Source of the DNA: Paenibacillus spiritus
GTDB lineage: Bacteria; Bacillota; Bacilli; Paenibacillales; Paenibacillaceae
NCBI RefSeq assembly: GCF_008710135.1
Contig: NZ_VYKK01000028.1
Span: forward strand, 1 to 64,000
DNA length: 64,000 nt
Direction of reading: 5' to 3'
Shown: piece after piece, positions 53,301 through 62,800 of the stretch
How the letters are laid out: each line of letters begins with the position of its first letter
Position numbering within the stretch: position 1 is the first letter of the stretch
The notes under the pieces: generated by a model
Told to the model about the DNA's origin: nothing
Databases searched by the model: none
The model's input: only the letters and a program-made list of their open reading frames with translations
Made by a program: the position numbers and the translations under genes

Positions 53301-54896
53301 TCGGCTTACGGCACGATCCGGCTGACCGGAAGCGACGGCGCCAAGCCGTATGTGTTCCAGGTCAGCGCGCAGGACTTGTCCTCCGCTACCAGTGTAGTTG
53401 TAGACGTTCCCGCAGGTTCGACGGTTGTGGTGAACATAGGCGGAGATCTGAGCGATGTGCGCATGGCTCTGGACACCCGGCTGACCGGCGTTGCGGCAGG
53501 ACAGATTCTGTATAACTTCCCGTCGGCGGCTGCGCTCACTCTGCGCAATGAGCTCCGCGGAACCATTCTGGCCCCGCAGGCAGCGGTCAGCTTCGATAAC
53601 GGCCAGATTCGCGGCCAGATCATTGCCGGCTCGGTCGCGGCGGTATCCAGCGCCCAGCTCTACAGCGTTCCGTTCACCGGTACAATTGATATGGGCACCC
53701 AGGCAACGCCCGGGTCGGTTCAGTTCACTCCGCAGGAGCTGACGCTGACAGCGGTAGTCAAGGTCACTTCCGTCTCGCTGAACGATACCACCATTCTGCT
53801 GAACGATTCGCCTCAGGATCTCGGCGAAATCATTCTGCCGCAGGATGCCACCAACAAGAACCTTCGTTGGACATCCGACAAGCCGGACGTCGTCTACGTC
53901 GATCCGATGACCGGCGATGTTACAGGCAGGAAGCTTGGCTCGGCTGTCATCACAGCCACCGCCACTGACCGCAGCAATCCGGCGACAGCTTCGGCCACGG
54001 TAACGGTTAAAGACCGCGCCCTGTCGATTACCGGCGGCGACGGCGTCTATAAGCCGAACGATTCTGTTGCTCTGACTGCTCTCTATGATTCCGTATTCGA
54101 GCGCAATATCCAATACACCTGGAAGGTGCTCGATCCAAGCGGCAAGGAAGTGAACGGTTATATCCGGACCGCTGCCGGGAACACCGCAACATTCAGCGCT
54201 CCTTCTTCCGGGAACTATACGGTTCAGGTCGTGGTAACAAGCGAGAAGAACCTGATCGGCTTGTCTGCCAGCAAGACCATTACCGTTGCCAATCCGCCGA
54301 CCAAGCTGACGATCGAGGGCACTTCTACCGTTCTGATGAACAACTCCTTGGCACTGAATGTCAAGGTAGAGCCGGCCGATGCCGATGCTCCGAGCCTGGA
54401 GTGGAGTCTGGTCGGGACGGACGACAGCCGGTATGCGTCCGTACAGTCCAGCGGAGGCCTCCTCGGGACACTCACGGCAGGCCGTACACCGGGACGTACC
54501 GTACAGGTGGTCGTCAGAGATACACGCTCCCAGATAAGCAGCGCGCCGTTCCCGGTACGCATTACCGGGCTGACCGGCCTGCAGTTCAGCAGCGACAAAG
54601 TGGAACGCTTCGTCGGCGAGACCTGCACCCTGTCTTCTCTGCTCTGGACGCTGCCAAGCACGGTGCCGATTGAATCGGTAATGGATCAGTTAACCTGGAC
54701 CAGCAACAATCCGGCGGTTGCCTCCTTCGCAAGCCCGGTTACAGCCGACAATCGCAGCATCATCACCGGCAACAAGAAAGGTACCGCGACGGTAACGGTA
54801 ACGTACTCCGCACCAGGAATGGCCGATATCACCGCTACCCTTGAAGTCGTCATCAAGGCGCGTCCGGTACAGAGCAATACCGGGGACCGCTACTGA
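50337..54896 (+). CDS. Large exported multidomain protein linked to the pilus locus (putative adhesin)
   Basis: 1,519 residues. Basic N-terminus and signal/anchor helix (about 12-32). Then a DUF5057-like region (about 38-590, SYTIRILEITDPN), an Ig/cadherin-like segment (about 600-712), a choice-of-anchor A type domain (about 865-1115, YNLLAVSGSIASSGNL and LRGTILAPQAAVSFDNGQIR), a bacterial Ig-like (Big_2) domain (about 1140-1228), a PKD-like segment, and two further Ig-like repeats to the end. No LPXTG or S-layer motif closes it. The start follows AAGGCGGGGAG. Opposite the pil operon and convergent with the minor pilins, it may be a pilus-associated adhesin or matrix protein; that role is inferred. 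Confidence 0.72.
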   Translation: MKWFKRRKLAALGGAALAILLAVLLTQGLSMSVDATNSYTIRILEITDPNSASLTKDKTDSASELDALKKLPNVKVDTVTMKKFVSLREAWDGKYDAVYIGFGDFTKTAVNSNGSMSTDGRNKAHNTTAVENDITALKAKEITDYYINRGLYVFFRGETFDAQKADASKQGILYRTFGSYYLGTANRPNVVFLKEADLGPLASGISGSSSPYLAGLTQRPRIDIANKSEIKSYLTSPDFVYNAGDKLNFSIHLTNTPNLSSRPVRVQLYMNVDSSLPLTSGSVVASAVMKSQTGTLSYSLPATYSGPLYWRLEATDTTTGLKDYDSGVIRFRGLKPVVRVLQVMPAGLTESSLLNTGNMKTAYLSNEDYELQITVKDMSAFNSYIASRVSPADPTSGLNGTYDMVVFGFRDMYDRVKTPMISEAAAKAVKAFAEQTKQSIMLTHDTIFNDPAQPTKESNGGVNYWSYYFHDLVGQDMPRTYLGGSAVATSKTVVPVNDGLLTQYPFNLATVAIPSNQSRYAVAQTHDQFFPLNLEKADVIPWYNIAGSSRDTDDSRNHFYTYSVGNITFSGTGHTSSGFPDWEQKLFVNTMYRAFVGANHAPEITVNSPTDGSTMPSYLDKLLVDFSAKDYDLNDRDLTASISVNYLDPATNKFVTASSVKNVSFISGQTVSRYFENPLPVEDGTLQIVIQVKDSHGALAAQTVTVKVKEATASLTATRSLPADLVNNEVERGKETTITYSIIPKPIAFSDSGIAAASIGDKQLISNVVFKDSIPAYLKIVGTSTELNQTGSLEAGYSISKKLSDIRYTLTSENGVKVFTPDPGQEVRFTVTVSPQRADEGFNNYKLGAASLSFDELHAATAASPLGAAADYNLLAVSGSIASSGNLQSEGRIAARGDIDFSSGGGSFNTAGASSQNGVIAGENLYYNNNIRINGNAVYGGSFISSTTTPSITGKTVNASPVDFTALKENMLNLSAQLAGLPVNGRTESAYGTIRLTGSDGAKPYVFQVSAQDLSSATSVVVDVPAGSTVVVNIGGDLSDVRMALDTRLTGVAAGQILYNFPSAAALTLRNELRGTILAPQAAVSFDNGQIRGQIIAGSVAAVSSAQLYSVPFTGTIDMGTQATPGSVQFTPQELTLTAVVKVTSVSLNDTTILLNDSPQDLGEIILPQDATNKNLRWTSDKPDVVYVDPMTGDVTGRKLGSAVITATATDRSNPATASATVTVKDRALSITGGDGVYKPNDSVALTALYDSVFERNIQYTWKVLDPSGKEVNGYIRTAAGNTATFSAPSSGNYTVQVVVTSEKNLIGLSASKTITVANPPTKLTIEGTSTVLMNNSLALNVKVEPADADAPSLEWSLVGTDDSRYASVQSSGGLLGTLTAGRTPGRTVQVVVRDTRSQISSAPFPVRITGLTGLQFSSDKVERFVGETCTLSSLLWTLPSTVPIESVMDQLTWTSNNPAVASFASPVTADNRSIITGNKKGTATVTVTYSAPGMADITATLEVVIKARPVQSNTGDRY

Positions 54897-54927
54897 TCCC
54901 TTCGTTCTTCAGCGTTTCCCTACAAGA

Positions 54928-54964
54928 AGAGGGCCCGCAGCTTAACGGAAGCTGCGGGCCCTCT
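54928..54964. terminator. Bidirectional terminator between the exported protein and minor pilin genes
   Basis: Perfect 16-base inverted repeat (54928-54943 with 54949-54964), five-base loop, followed by CTTT on the plus strand. It separates convergent transcripts. Confidence 0.85.
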
Positions 54965-55019
54965 CTTTGATTTTGGCGGGTGGCCGGGATGCGGCAGCCT
55001 TGAATCCCGCTGCCCTTGT

Positions 55020-56861
55020 CTATTCCCCGGAGGGCACCAGGTGAAGCGGCCCTACCGAAATATTTACTTTGCGGACACGGGGCAGACTGGACTGCTGATG
55101 CGTATATATCTCGTGATTATAGATAACCCGGAACCGCTCGCGCAGGCTGGCCGACTGCGGCTCTGTAAAGATCAGAGAGGCACCCTGAGGCGCAGGCACC
55201 GGCTCCTGGGCGCTGCCCCGGACGGCATTGACGGTCAGGTTCCCTTTGGCGAAGAATCCGCCCCGCAGCCAGAAGATGGAGCCCACGCCATACAGATCGG
55301 CGGTGTCGTCGGTGTAGAAGAAGGCGTTCATCTCGGAGGGTTCTACGTTGGTGAATGAATCGATCCGGTTCACCAGCACGGGTCCTTTGGATATGAGCAC
55401 CAGCTCCTTTTTGCCGGTCCCGGTTCCAATCCCGTCGATTACCGCGTCCTGGACGGTGGTGCGGCCGAGGACGAAGACGGTGGAATCAAAGGCCACCTTG
55501 CCCTCAATGTTCACGTTGCCGGTGACCAGAAGATTGCCGCGCACGGAGATGAACGAAGACTTGGCATTCCGGATGTTCAGGTCTCCGTTGATGATCAGCC
55601 ACTTGGGCGTGGTCCCCGCGACGGTTCCTTTGGCGGAATCGGTAAAGCCGATGCCGGCGTAATCTACCCCGTCAATCGTAACATTTCCCTTCACCAGCCC
55701 CGACTGGCTGATATTCATGAACGTGTTCTTGTAGGCGGCCAGCTCGGCATTGTACCGATCAATGGTCTTCCGGTAATCGTCGTCGCTCTCCGTCTCGCCC
55801 TGCTTCGGCTTCTGCGGCGGCGGACCGGCGGTCAGCTCCCGCAGATGGGAATCCGCATTCAGCCAGCCATTCAGGCTTCCGTTCTTGTAGGCGGCGCTGA
55901 GTTCGGCGGCAAGCGACTTCTCGCCGGATTTCTCCAGCCCCAGCACCGGAGAGTACGCCTCCACCAGCTTGTCCACCACGGATTCTTCGACATTGATCTG
56001 GACGAATTTCTTCTGTTCCCGGATCTTGATCTGATCGGGATCGATGCCCAGAATCCGGTTCGCCGTATCCTTCATATCCTTGCTGTCCGTCAGGCTGACG
56101 GGATCGTTAACTCCCTCCTTGTAGCGAATGCGCGACAAGGACTGGACATGGACTTCTCCGCCGCCAGCGGCTGCCTCATCCTGCTTCGTGACTTTCGGGT
56201 AGATGGTCGGCTCCGACAAGCCGGATGTCCCGTGATACGTATAATGGGCCATGTCCGAGACGATCAGTTCGTTCCCGGCATACACATTCCCCTTCAGCAG
56301 CGGCGCTCCGTTCAGAATAACATCATGCTCCGACCCGAAGGCATACTTCAGAAAGTCGGGATAGCTGTCGATGGTAATGCGCTGCTGCAGGGTCCGCTTG
56401 ACACCGTTGACCATGGCGGACGCCTTGACATCAATGTAATACTGGCGGGTCTGCTGGTTCGTATCGGTAACAGTCTGCTTGCCTGAATATTGAATATCTT
56501 CAATCGTCCCGCTGCTGCCTGCTCCCAGTTCTGTGGAGACATGGAGCCCCTTCTTGTCCAGGGTGCTCAGAATATCCTGAAGCTCGTCGGGATTCAGGTC
56601 TTCCAGAGGAGCCAGTTGGGCCTGGATGTAGGCGGTGGCTTCATCCAGCCCTTTTTCCGCCAAATGCAGACTCTGCACATCGTTCTCCCGCGTCTCGGTG
56701 CGAATCGCTCCGTTCATAGCCGCGCTCAGCACGCCCATACCGAGAATCGTCAGCAGCAGCACGATGAACATGACCAGCACCAGCGCAGAACCCTCTTCGG
56801 AACACAGCCGTCGGTCCCGCCGGGAGCGCGTCTTCCGGACTTCCGCTTGATTCTTCCTCAT
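55020..56861 (-). CDS. PilX-like large pilus assembly protein
   Basis: 613 residues. After a basic stretch, EEGSALVLVMFIVLLLTILG is a PilX/GspK-type hydrophobic N-terminus without a classic FTLIE signature. The mid-region is alpha-rich. Residues about 385-500 form short repeated strands (GLVKGNVTIDGVDYAG, GDLNIRNAKSSFISVRGNLL, NVNIEGKVAFDSTVFVLG) suggestive of a beta-helix. It is the third gene of the minor-pilin operon, 11 bases after the pilW-like gene. Much longer than usual PilX proteins (about 200 residues); probably a surface-exposed or tip component, by inference. Confidence 0.68.
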   Translation of the reverse strand: MRKNQAEVRKTRSRRDRRLCSEEGSALVLVMFIVLLLTILGMGVLSAAMNGAIRTETRENDVQSLHLAEKGLDEATAYIQAQLAPLEDLNPDELQDILSTLDKKGLHVSTELGAGSSGTIEDIQYSGKQTVTDTNQQTRQYYIDVKASAMVNGVKRTLQQRITIDSYPDFLKYAFGSEHDVILNGAPLLKGNVYAGNELIVSDMAHYTYHGTSGLSEPTIYPKVTKQDEAAAGGGEVHVQSLSRIRYKEGVNDPVSLTDSKDMKDTANRILGIDPDQIKIREQKKFVQINVEESVVDKLVEAYSPVLGLEKSGEKSLAAELSAAYKNGSLNGWLNADSHLRELTAGPPPQKPKQGETESDDDYRKTIDRYNAELAAYKNTFMNISQSGLVKGNVTIDGVDYAGIGFTDSAKGTVAGTTPKWLIINGDLNIRNAKSSFISVRGNLLVTGNVNIEGKVAFDSTVFVLGRTTVQDAVIDGIGTGTGKKELVLISKGPVLVNRIDSFTNVEPSEMNAFFYTDDTADLYGVGSIFWLRGGFFAKGNLTVNAVRGSAQEPVPAPQGASLIFTEPQSASLRERFRVIYNHEIYTHQQSSLPRVRKVNISVGPLHLVPSGE

Positions 56862-56872
56862 CCCTTATCCCC

Positions 56873-57394
56873 CTAAAATCCGAACTGGCTGGTGACGTCC
56901 AGCTCGTCTTCGCTGCTGCCCGCATATCTCAGCTTCAACTGAATCGAGATCAGCCCGCTCTCATACCGGGTGTACGTATCGCGCATTCGGTGTTCCGCAG
57001 GCAGGACGCTGATCGAAGAGCCCAGCAGACTGGAATGCAGGTTCAGCGCGCCGCCCGTATCTCTCCCTGCCGTCTGGCCGCCGACCTGCATCTGCTCGCC
57101 GTTCATCTGAATCAGCACCGGGTCGCTGCCGTTCTTCATCAGCCGGATGCCGAACTCGGTATTCTGAATCTCTTCCGGCCCATAGGTATACAGCTCGGTT
57201 ATAATCGACGACATCAGTAGATCCGCTTCATCGCGCAGCGTGTTCTCGATCGCAATCTGGTGATAGCTCCGGAAGCCGAACATCGTCACTGTACCGACAA
57301 TGCCGGCCACAATAGTGAACAGGCTGATGGCCGCGATCAGCTCAATCAGGGTGAATCCGGCCTGGGCGCCGGCGCGCCTAACGAATCTCTTCAT
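56873..57394 (-). CDS. PilW-like minor pilin
   Basis: 173 residues. The prepilin signal QAG precedes [20 protein letters not shown], with Glu at +5; the globular part is rich in beta-type residues. GAGGGG precedes the ATG, which lies inside the end of the pilV-like gene (17-base overlap). Minor pilins of this type prime pilus assembly with PilX- and PilV-like partners. Confidence 0.8.
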   Translation of the reverse strand: MKRFVRRAGAQAGFTLIELIAAISLFTIVAGIVGTVTMFGFRSYHQIAIENTLRDEADLLMSSIITELYTYGPEEIQNTEFGIRLMKNGSDPVLIQMNGEQMQVGGQTAGRDTGGALNLHSSLLGSSISVLPAEHRMRDTYTRYESGLISIQLKLRYAGSSEDELDVTSQFGF

Positions 57395-57920
57395 CGCTGA
57401 TATACCCCTCCACGACTACCGGAGCCCTGCCGCTCCCATTCTCCGCCTGACGGACCATCACCCGGACCGGAACCAGATACTGCCGGATCACCGACCGGTC
57501 GATCGCATTCGGGCTTGCCGCACCCGGAGAGGGCGACGGACGGGGCTCCGCCAATTCCTGCTGGTACTCGATATCAATGCTGTATTCGATGCCGTTCACG
57601 TTGGGATGCAGCACGGACACCAGCGTTCCCGTATTGAAATGCGCCGCATACTCCGGCTTGACGCAAGAGTTCAGCTTACAGTCGTCTCCCTTCAGGGCGT
57701 GCTTCCCGGTCACAAAGAAATCCTTTATCTGGTCAAAATCCTGCTTCTCCATATAGAAGAGCGCATTCCGGGCCAAATTCACCATAATCGTCTTGTTCTG
57801 GTTCGACTTCGTGTAGCTGAGCGCATTGGTGAAGTACGCCGTCAGCACCAGAGACACGATGGACAGAATAACGATGGAAGCCAGGACCTCGATCAGTGTA
57901 AACCCATCCTCCCGCCGCAT
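57378..57920 (-). CDS. PilV-like minor pilin
   Basis: 180 residues from [12 protein letters not shown], a start with GAGGAG just upstream; an earlier in-frame start has no site. The leader is short (REDG) with Glu at +5 ([20 protein letters not shown]). The head contains a Cys pair (DDCKLNSC), possibly disulfide-bonded, and a Pro/Ser-rich segment ([12 protein letters not shown]). First gene of the minor-pilin operon, divergent from the esterase. Confidence 0.82.
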   Translation of the reverse strand: MRREDGFTLIEVLASIVILSIVSLVLTAYFTNALSYTKSNQNKTIMVNLARNALFYMEKQDFDQIKDFFVTGKHALKGDDCKLNSCVKPEYAAHFNTGTLVSVLHPNVNGIEYSIDIEYQQELAEPRPSPSPGAASPNAIDRSVIRQYLVPVRVMVRQAENGSGRAPVVVEGYISDEEIR

Positions 57921-57956
57921 GGCTCTTCTCCTCTCAAAAGGCACATTCTATCCTAT

Positions 57957-57984
57957 ATATCGGCAGAATCCTGTGCTATCATTT
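57957..57984 (-). promoter_or_regulatory. SigD-like promoter before the minor pilin operon
   Basis: Minus strand GCCGATAT (57957-57964) equals the SigD -10 consensus. At 16 bases upstream the -35 is AAAT (57981-57984) instead of TAAA, so that half is weak. Start point would be about 30 bases before the pilV-like gene. Confidence 0.35.
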
Positions 57985-58031
57985 GGCTTGGACACGATCG
58001 TTTTTTTAGAAGAGAAGGAGGAACAGAAGAA

Positions 58032-58817
58032 ATGGCCCTCATGGAATGCAGATTCTATTCGGAGGTTCTTGGCCTCAGCACGTCGATGACTGTGATTCTG
58101 CCGCAGCAGACGTCATCCCAGATCGGCATGCAGAACAACACCCGCGGCGGACTTCACCCGACGCTCTACCTGCTGCACGGATTGTCCGACGATGATTCCG
58201 TCTGGCTGCGCCGCACCTCCATTGAACGCTATGTCGCCGAAACGGGGCTTGCGGTCGTGATGCCGCAGGTGCACCGGAGCTTCTATACGGATATGGAGTG
58301 GGGCGGCAAGTATTGGACCTATATTAGCGAGGAAGTGCCGGCGCTGGCGCGCTCGTTCTTTCCGCTGTCGGCAGAGCGGGAGGACAATTTTGTCGCAGGC
58401 CTGTCGATGGGAGGGTACGGGGCCTTCAAGCTGTCGCTGCGGAAGCCGGAGAGCTTCGCGGCGGCGGCGAGTCTGTCGGGAGCGCTCGATATGGCGCACA
58501 ATTTCATGAACCCGGCGAACGCATCGGCCAAGTCGAGAGAATACGAGCTGATTTATGGAACCGCTGACATTGCCGGAACGTCCAACGATCTGCTCTGGCT
58601 GGCGGAACAGCGGGGACAGTCGGCCGGACCGAATCCGAAGCTCTATCAATGCTGCGGAACCGAGGATTTCCTGTACGAGGACAATCAGCGCTTCAAGCAG
58701 GTCTGCGAGCAGGCCGGTCTGGATCTGACCTATGAAGAAGGACCCGGCGACCATGAATGGGGCTACTGGGACGCGAGGATTCAGGACGTGCTGGCATGGC
58801 TGCCATTGAAGAAGTAG
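58032..58817 (+). CDS. Alpha/beta-hydrolase esterase (EstA / S-formylglutathione-hydrolase type)
   Basis: 261 residues. Hallmarks are [14 protein letters not shown] (oxyanion region), [14 protein letters not shown] with the nucleophile Ser in G-x-S-x-G, and [11 protein letters not shown] carrying the catalytic His. These fit the family of tributyrin/acetyl esterases and esterase D. AAGGAGG lies upstream of the ATG; the long open frame before it is non-coding and overlaps the pilV-like gene. The substrate is probably short-chain acyl esters or acetylated sugars. Confidence 0.85.
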   Translation: MALMECRFYSEVLGLSTSMTVILPQQTSSQIGMQNNTRGGLHPTLYLLHGLSDDDSVWLRRTSIERYVAETGLAVVMPQVHRSFYTDMEWGGKYWTYISEEVPALARSFFPLSAEREDNFVAGLSMGGYGAFKLSLRKPESFAAAASLSGALDMAHNFMNPANASAKSREYELIYGTADIAGTSNDLLWLAEQRGQSAGPNPKLYQCCGTEDFLYEDNQRFKQVCEQAGLDLTYEEGPGDHEWGYWDARIQDVLAWLPLKK

Positions 58818-58827
58818 GGCAATACCG

Positions 58828-58857
58828 ATGTACGCAAATGTACGCAAATGTACGCAA
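58828..58857. repeat. Three tandem copies of ATGTACGCAA
   Basis: Three perfect 10-base units between the esterase stop and the following terminator. Possibly slippage-derived; no coding role. Confidence 0.85.
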
Positions 58858-58891
58858 AAAAGCAGGATGCTCCCAGGCATCCTGCTTTTTT
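58856..58891. terminator. Bidirectional terminator between esterase and argH
   Basis: Fifteen-base perfect inverted repeat (58856-58870 with 58877-58891), six-base loop, with A and T runs on both sides, so it works in both directions. Confidence 0.9.
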
Positions 58892-59004
58892 GTGCGGGCT
58901 GAAGCCGGCCGCGGCTCCGGCCGGCGGTAGGGCCCCGGCCCCTGCGGAACGGCGCAATCAGCGCAGCGCCGTAGAGACGCACCCGCGCCCCTGGCGCTCT
59001 GCTG

Positions 59005-60420
59005 CTACAGCGCCGCCGGCCCGTGCGCGGCCGTCCAGGTCCGCGCCTGCTCCAGCGCGGCTTCGGCCCGCCCGATGGCGGCCTGCACCTGCGGCGTCGC
59101 GGTTCCGCCGTAGACGTTGCGGGCGTTCACCACCGCTTCCGGCTGCAGCACGTCGTAGATCCGCTCGTCGAACAGCGGCGAGAACCGCTTGAACTCCTCC
59201 AGCTTCAGATCCAACAGGAACTTGCCTTCCTGGATGCAATACAGAACCGTCTTGCCGATCACCTCATGCGCCTGGCGGAACGGCAGACCCTGGCCGACCA
59301 GGAAGTCGGCAATGTCGGTCGCATTCGAGAAATCGGTATTTACCGCTTCCCGCATCCGGCCCTTGTTCACCTTCATCGTAGCGATCATCGGAGCGAACAA
59401 TTGCAGCGCGCCGGTCAGCGTGGCGACGGTGTCGAACATGCCTTCCTTGTCTTCCTGCATGTCTTTGTTATAGGCGAGCGGCAGCGACTTCAGAACGGTC
59501 AGCAGACCGATCAGATTGCCGTAGACCCGGCCGGTTTTGCCGCGGACGAGCTCCGGAACGTCCGGGTTCTTTTTCTGCGGCATAATGCTGCTGCCTGTAC
59601 AGAATGCGTCGTCCAGCTCTACGAAGCCGAATTCCGTGCTGCTCCACAGCACCAGCTCCTCGCTGAGCCGGGACAGATGCGTCATGATCAGCGAAGCGTT
59701 CGCCAGGAACTCCACGATGAAATCACGGTCGCTGACCGCATCCAGACTGTTCTCGTACACCCCGTCAAAACCGAGCTGCTCCGCCACCAGATGGCGGTCG
59801 ATCGGGAAGGTCGTGCCGGCCAGCGCACCGGCGCCCAGCGGCAGCACATTGATTCGCTTGTAGCTGTCCTTCAGCCGCTCCGCATCCCGCCCGAACATGG
59901 AGACATAGGCCAGCAGATGATGCGCGAACAGAATCGGCTGCGCCCGCTGCAGATGGGTATAGCCCGGAACGATCGTATCCAGATTGTCCTTGGCCTGCTC
60001 AATCAGCGCCTCCTGGAGGTGGAACAGCAGATCGGTCAGCTCCACCACCCGGTTGCGGAGATACAGATGCATATCCGTCGCCACCTGGTCGTTGCGGCTC
60101 CGTCCGGTATGTAGCTTGCCGCCGACCGGCCCGACCAACTCAATAAGATTCTTCTCGATGTTCATATGAATGTCTTCGTCGGAGACCGAGAACTCGATCT
60201 CGCCGGCCCGCACCTTCTCCAGCACCCGGTTCAGACCGTCCTTGATCGTCTCGACATCCGCCTCCGGCAGAATTCCGCACTTGCCCAGCATCGTCACATG
60301 CGCCAGACTTCCCTGCACATCTTCCTCCGCCAGCGCCTGATCGAAGCCGATCGAGGCCGTATACTCCTCCACCAGCTTGTTCGTACCCTTCGTAAAACGT
60401 CCGCCCCACAGCTTGCTCAC
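59005..60420 (-). CDS. argH: Argininosuccinate lyase
   Basis: Cleaves argininosuccinate to arginine and fumarate, the last step of arginine synthesis. 471 residues, usual length. The fumarase-superfamily signature [12 protein letters not shown] is present, along with the N-terminal SKLWGGRF and [17 protein letters not shown] start follows AAAGGAGGAG. Last gene of argD-argF-argG-argH; separated from argG by about 140 bases with a weak hairpin. Confidence 0.96.
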   Translation of the reverse strand: MSKLWGGRFTKGTNKLVEEYTASIGFDQALAEEDVQGSLAHVTMLGKCGILPEADVETIKDGLNRVLEKVRAGEIEFSVSDEDIHMNIEKNLIELVGPVGGKLHTGRSRNDQVATDMHLYLRNRVVELTDLLFHLQEALIEQAKDNLDTIVPGYTHLQRAQPILFAHHLLAYVSMFGRDAERLKDSYKRINVLPLGAGALAGTTFPIDRHLVAEQLGFDGVYENSLDAVSDRDFIVEFLANASLIMTHLSRLSEELVLWSSTEFGFVELDDAFCTGSSIMPQKKNPDVPELVRGKTGRVYGNLIGLLTVLKSLPLAYNKDMQEDKEGMFDTVATLTGALQLFAPMIATMKVNKGRMREAVNTDFSNATDIADFLVGQGLPFRQAHEVIGKTVLYCIQEGKFLLDLKLEEFKRFSPLFDERIYDVLQPEAVVNARNVYGGTATPQVQAAIGRAEAALEQARTWTAAHGPAAL

Positions 60421-60484
60421 GCCGGTCTCCTCCTTTGTAGTCCCTTGCCCGGCCTCTTGCCTGGCCTTGGTTCTTCATGGAAAA

Positions 60485-60523
60485 ACCCGGGCCGCCGGCA
60501 GCACCTCCGCTCCCGCCCCGGGT
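60485..60523 (-). terminator. Weak terminator-like hairpin between argG and argH
   Basis: Seven-base repeat (60485-60491 with 60517-60523) with a long loop, followed on the minus strand by TTTTT. It may attenuate argH expression. Confidence 0.4.
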
Positions 60524-60563
60524 ATCTCCCGTTCCTTCCTTCGGGCCTTGCGGCCGTCCCGCT

Positions 60564-61808
<1,245 letters not shown>

Positions 61809-61840
61809 GGAACAAGCGACTTCCTTTCTCGATTGAAGAA

Positions 61841-62800
61841 TTAACCCATCAGCGCTGCCATCAGCGCCTTCTGGGCATGCAGCCGGTTCTCGGCTTCGTC
61901 AAAAATATAAGAGTTCGGCCCGTCGATAACGCCCTCGCTGACTTCCTCGCCGCGGTGCGCCGGCAGACAATGCAGGAACAGATAATCCGGCTTGGCGAGC
62001 TTCACCAGCTCCTCGTTCACCTGATAATCCCGGAACGCGGCTTCCCGCGCTTTCTGCTCGGCTTCAAAGCCCATGCTCGCCCAGACGTCCGTATATATCA
62101 CATCGGCATCCTTCGCCGCTTCCTCGGGGCTGCGCGTAATGACAATCTCGGCGCCCGTCTCTTCGGCGATTTCCTTCGCTTCGGCAACGACCGCGGCATC
62201 CGGTTCATAGCCCTCCGGTCCGGCGATGGAGACATGCATCCCCATCTTGGCTCCGCCCAGGAGCAGCGAATGCGCCATGTTGTTGCCGTCGCCGATGAAG
62301 GCCAGCTTCAGACCCTTCAGCCGGCCCTTGACCTCGTACACCGTCTGGAGATCCGCCAGCACCTGGCACGGATGCGCCAGGTCGCTCAGCCCGTTGATGA
62401 CCGGCACCGAGGCGAAGCGGGCGAGATCGACCACTTTGTCGTGGCCGAACGTCCGGATCATAATGCCGTCCAGATAGCGAGACATCACTCCCGCCGTATC
62501 GGCGATTGTCTCGCCGCGGCCGAGCTGGATGTCATTGGTGCTCAGGAACAGCGCATGGCCGCCGAGCTGGTACATGCCTACCTCGAACGATACCCGGGTG
62601 CGGGTCGAGGATTTCTCGAAGATCAGTCCGATCGTCTTGCCCTTCAGCGGCTGGTACGCTTCCCCGTTCTTCTGCTTGAGCTTCAGATCCACTGCCAGGT
62701 CGATTAAATATTGGATTTCCTCCGCCGTAAAATCATTCAATTCCAGAAAGTCGCGTCCCTTCAGCGATTCCGCCAGGGGATGCTCGGTCAAGCTGCTCAT
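61841..62800 (-). CDS. argF: Ornithine carbamoyltransferase
   Basis: Makes citrulline from ornithine and carbamoyl phosphate. 319 residues from [13 protein letters not shown], with GAGGAGG 7 bases upstream. The carbamoyl-phosphate motif [11 protein letters not shown] and the catalytic [11 protein letters not shown] loop are intact. Its ATG overlaps the argD stop by four bases, so the two are translationally coupled. argF rather than arcB is favoured because of the biosynthetic operon. Confidence 0.95.
   Translation of the reverse strand: MSSLTEHPLAESLKGRDFLELNDFTAEEIQYLIDLAVDLKLKQKNGEAYQPLKGKTIGLIFEKSSTRTRVSFEVGMYQLGGHALFLSTNDIQLGRGETIADTAGVMSRYLDGIMIRTFGHDKVVDLARFASVPVINGLSDLAHPCQVLADLQTVYEVKGRLKGLKLAFIGDGNNMAHSLLLGGAKMGMHVSIAGPEGYEPDAAVVAEAKEIAEETGAEIVITRSPEEAAKDADVIYTDVWASMGFEAEQKAREAAFRDYQVNEELVKLAKPDYLFLHCLPAHRGEEVSEGVIDGPNSYIFDEAENRLHAQKALMAALMG

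Noticed and set aside
57300..58031. N-terminal extension of the esterase frame to 57300
   Set aside because: The extension is antisense to the pilV-like and pilW-like genes; a good ribosome site and the family-typical N-terminus support the start at 58032.
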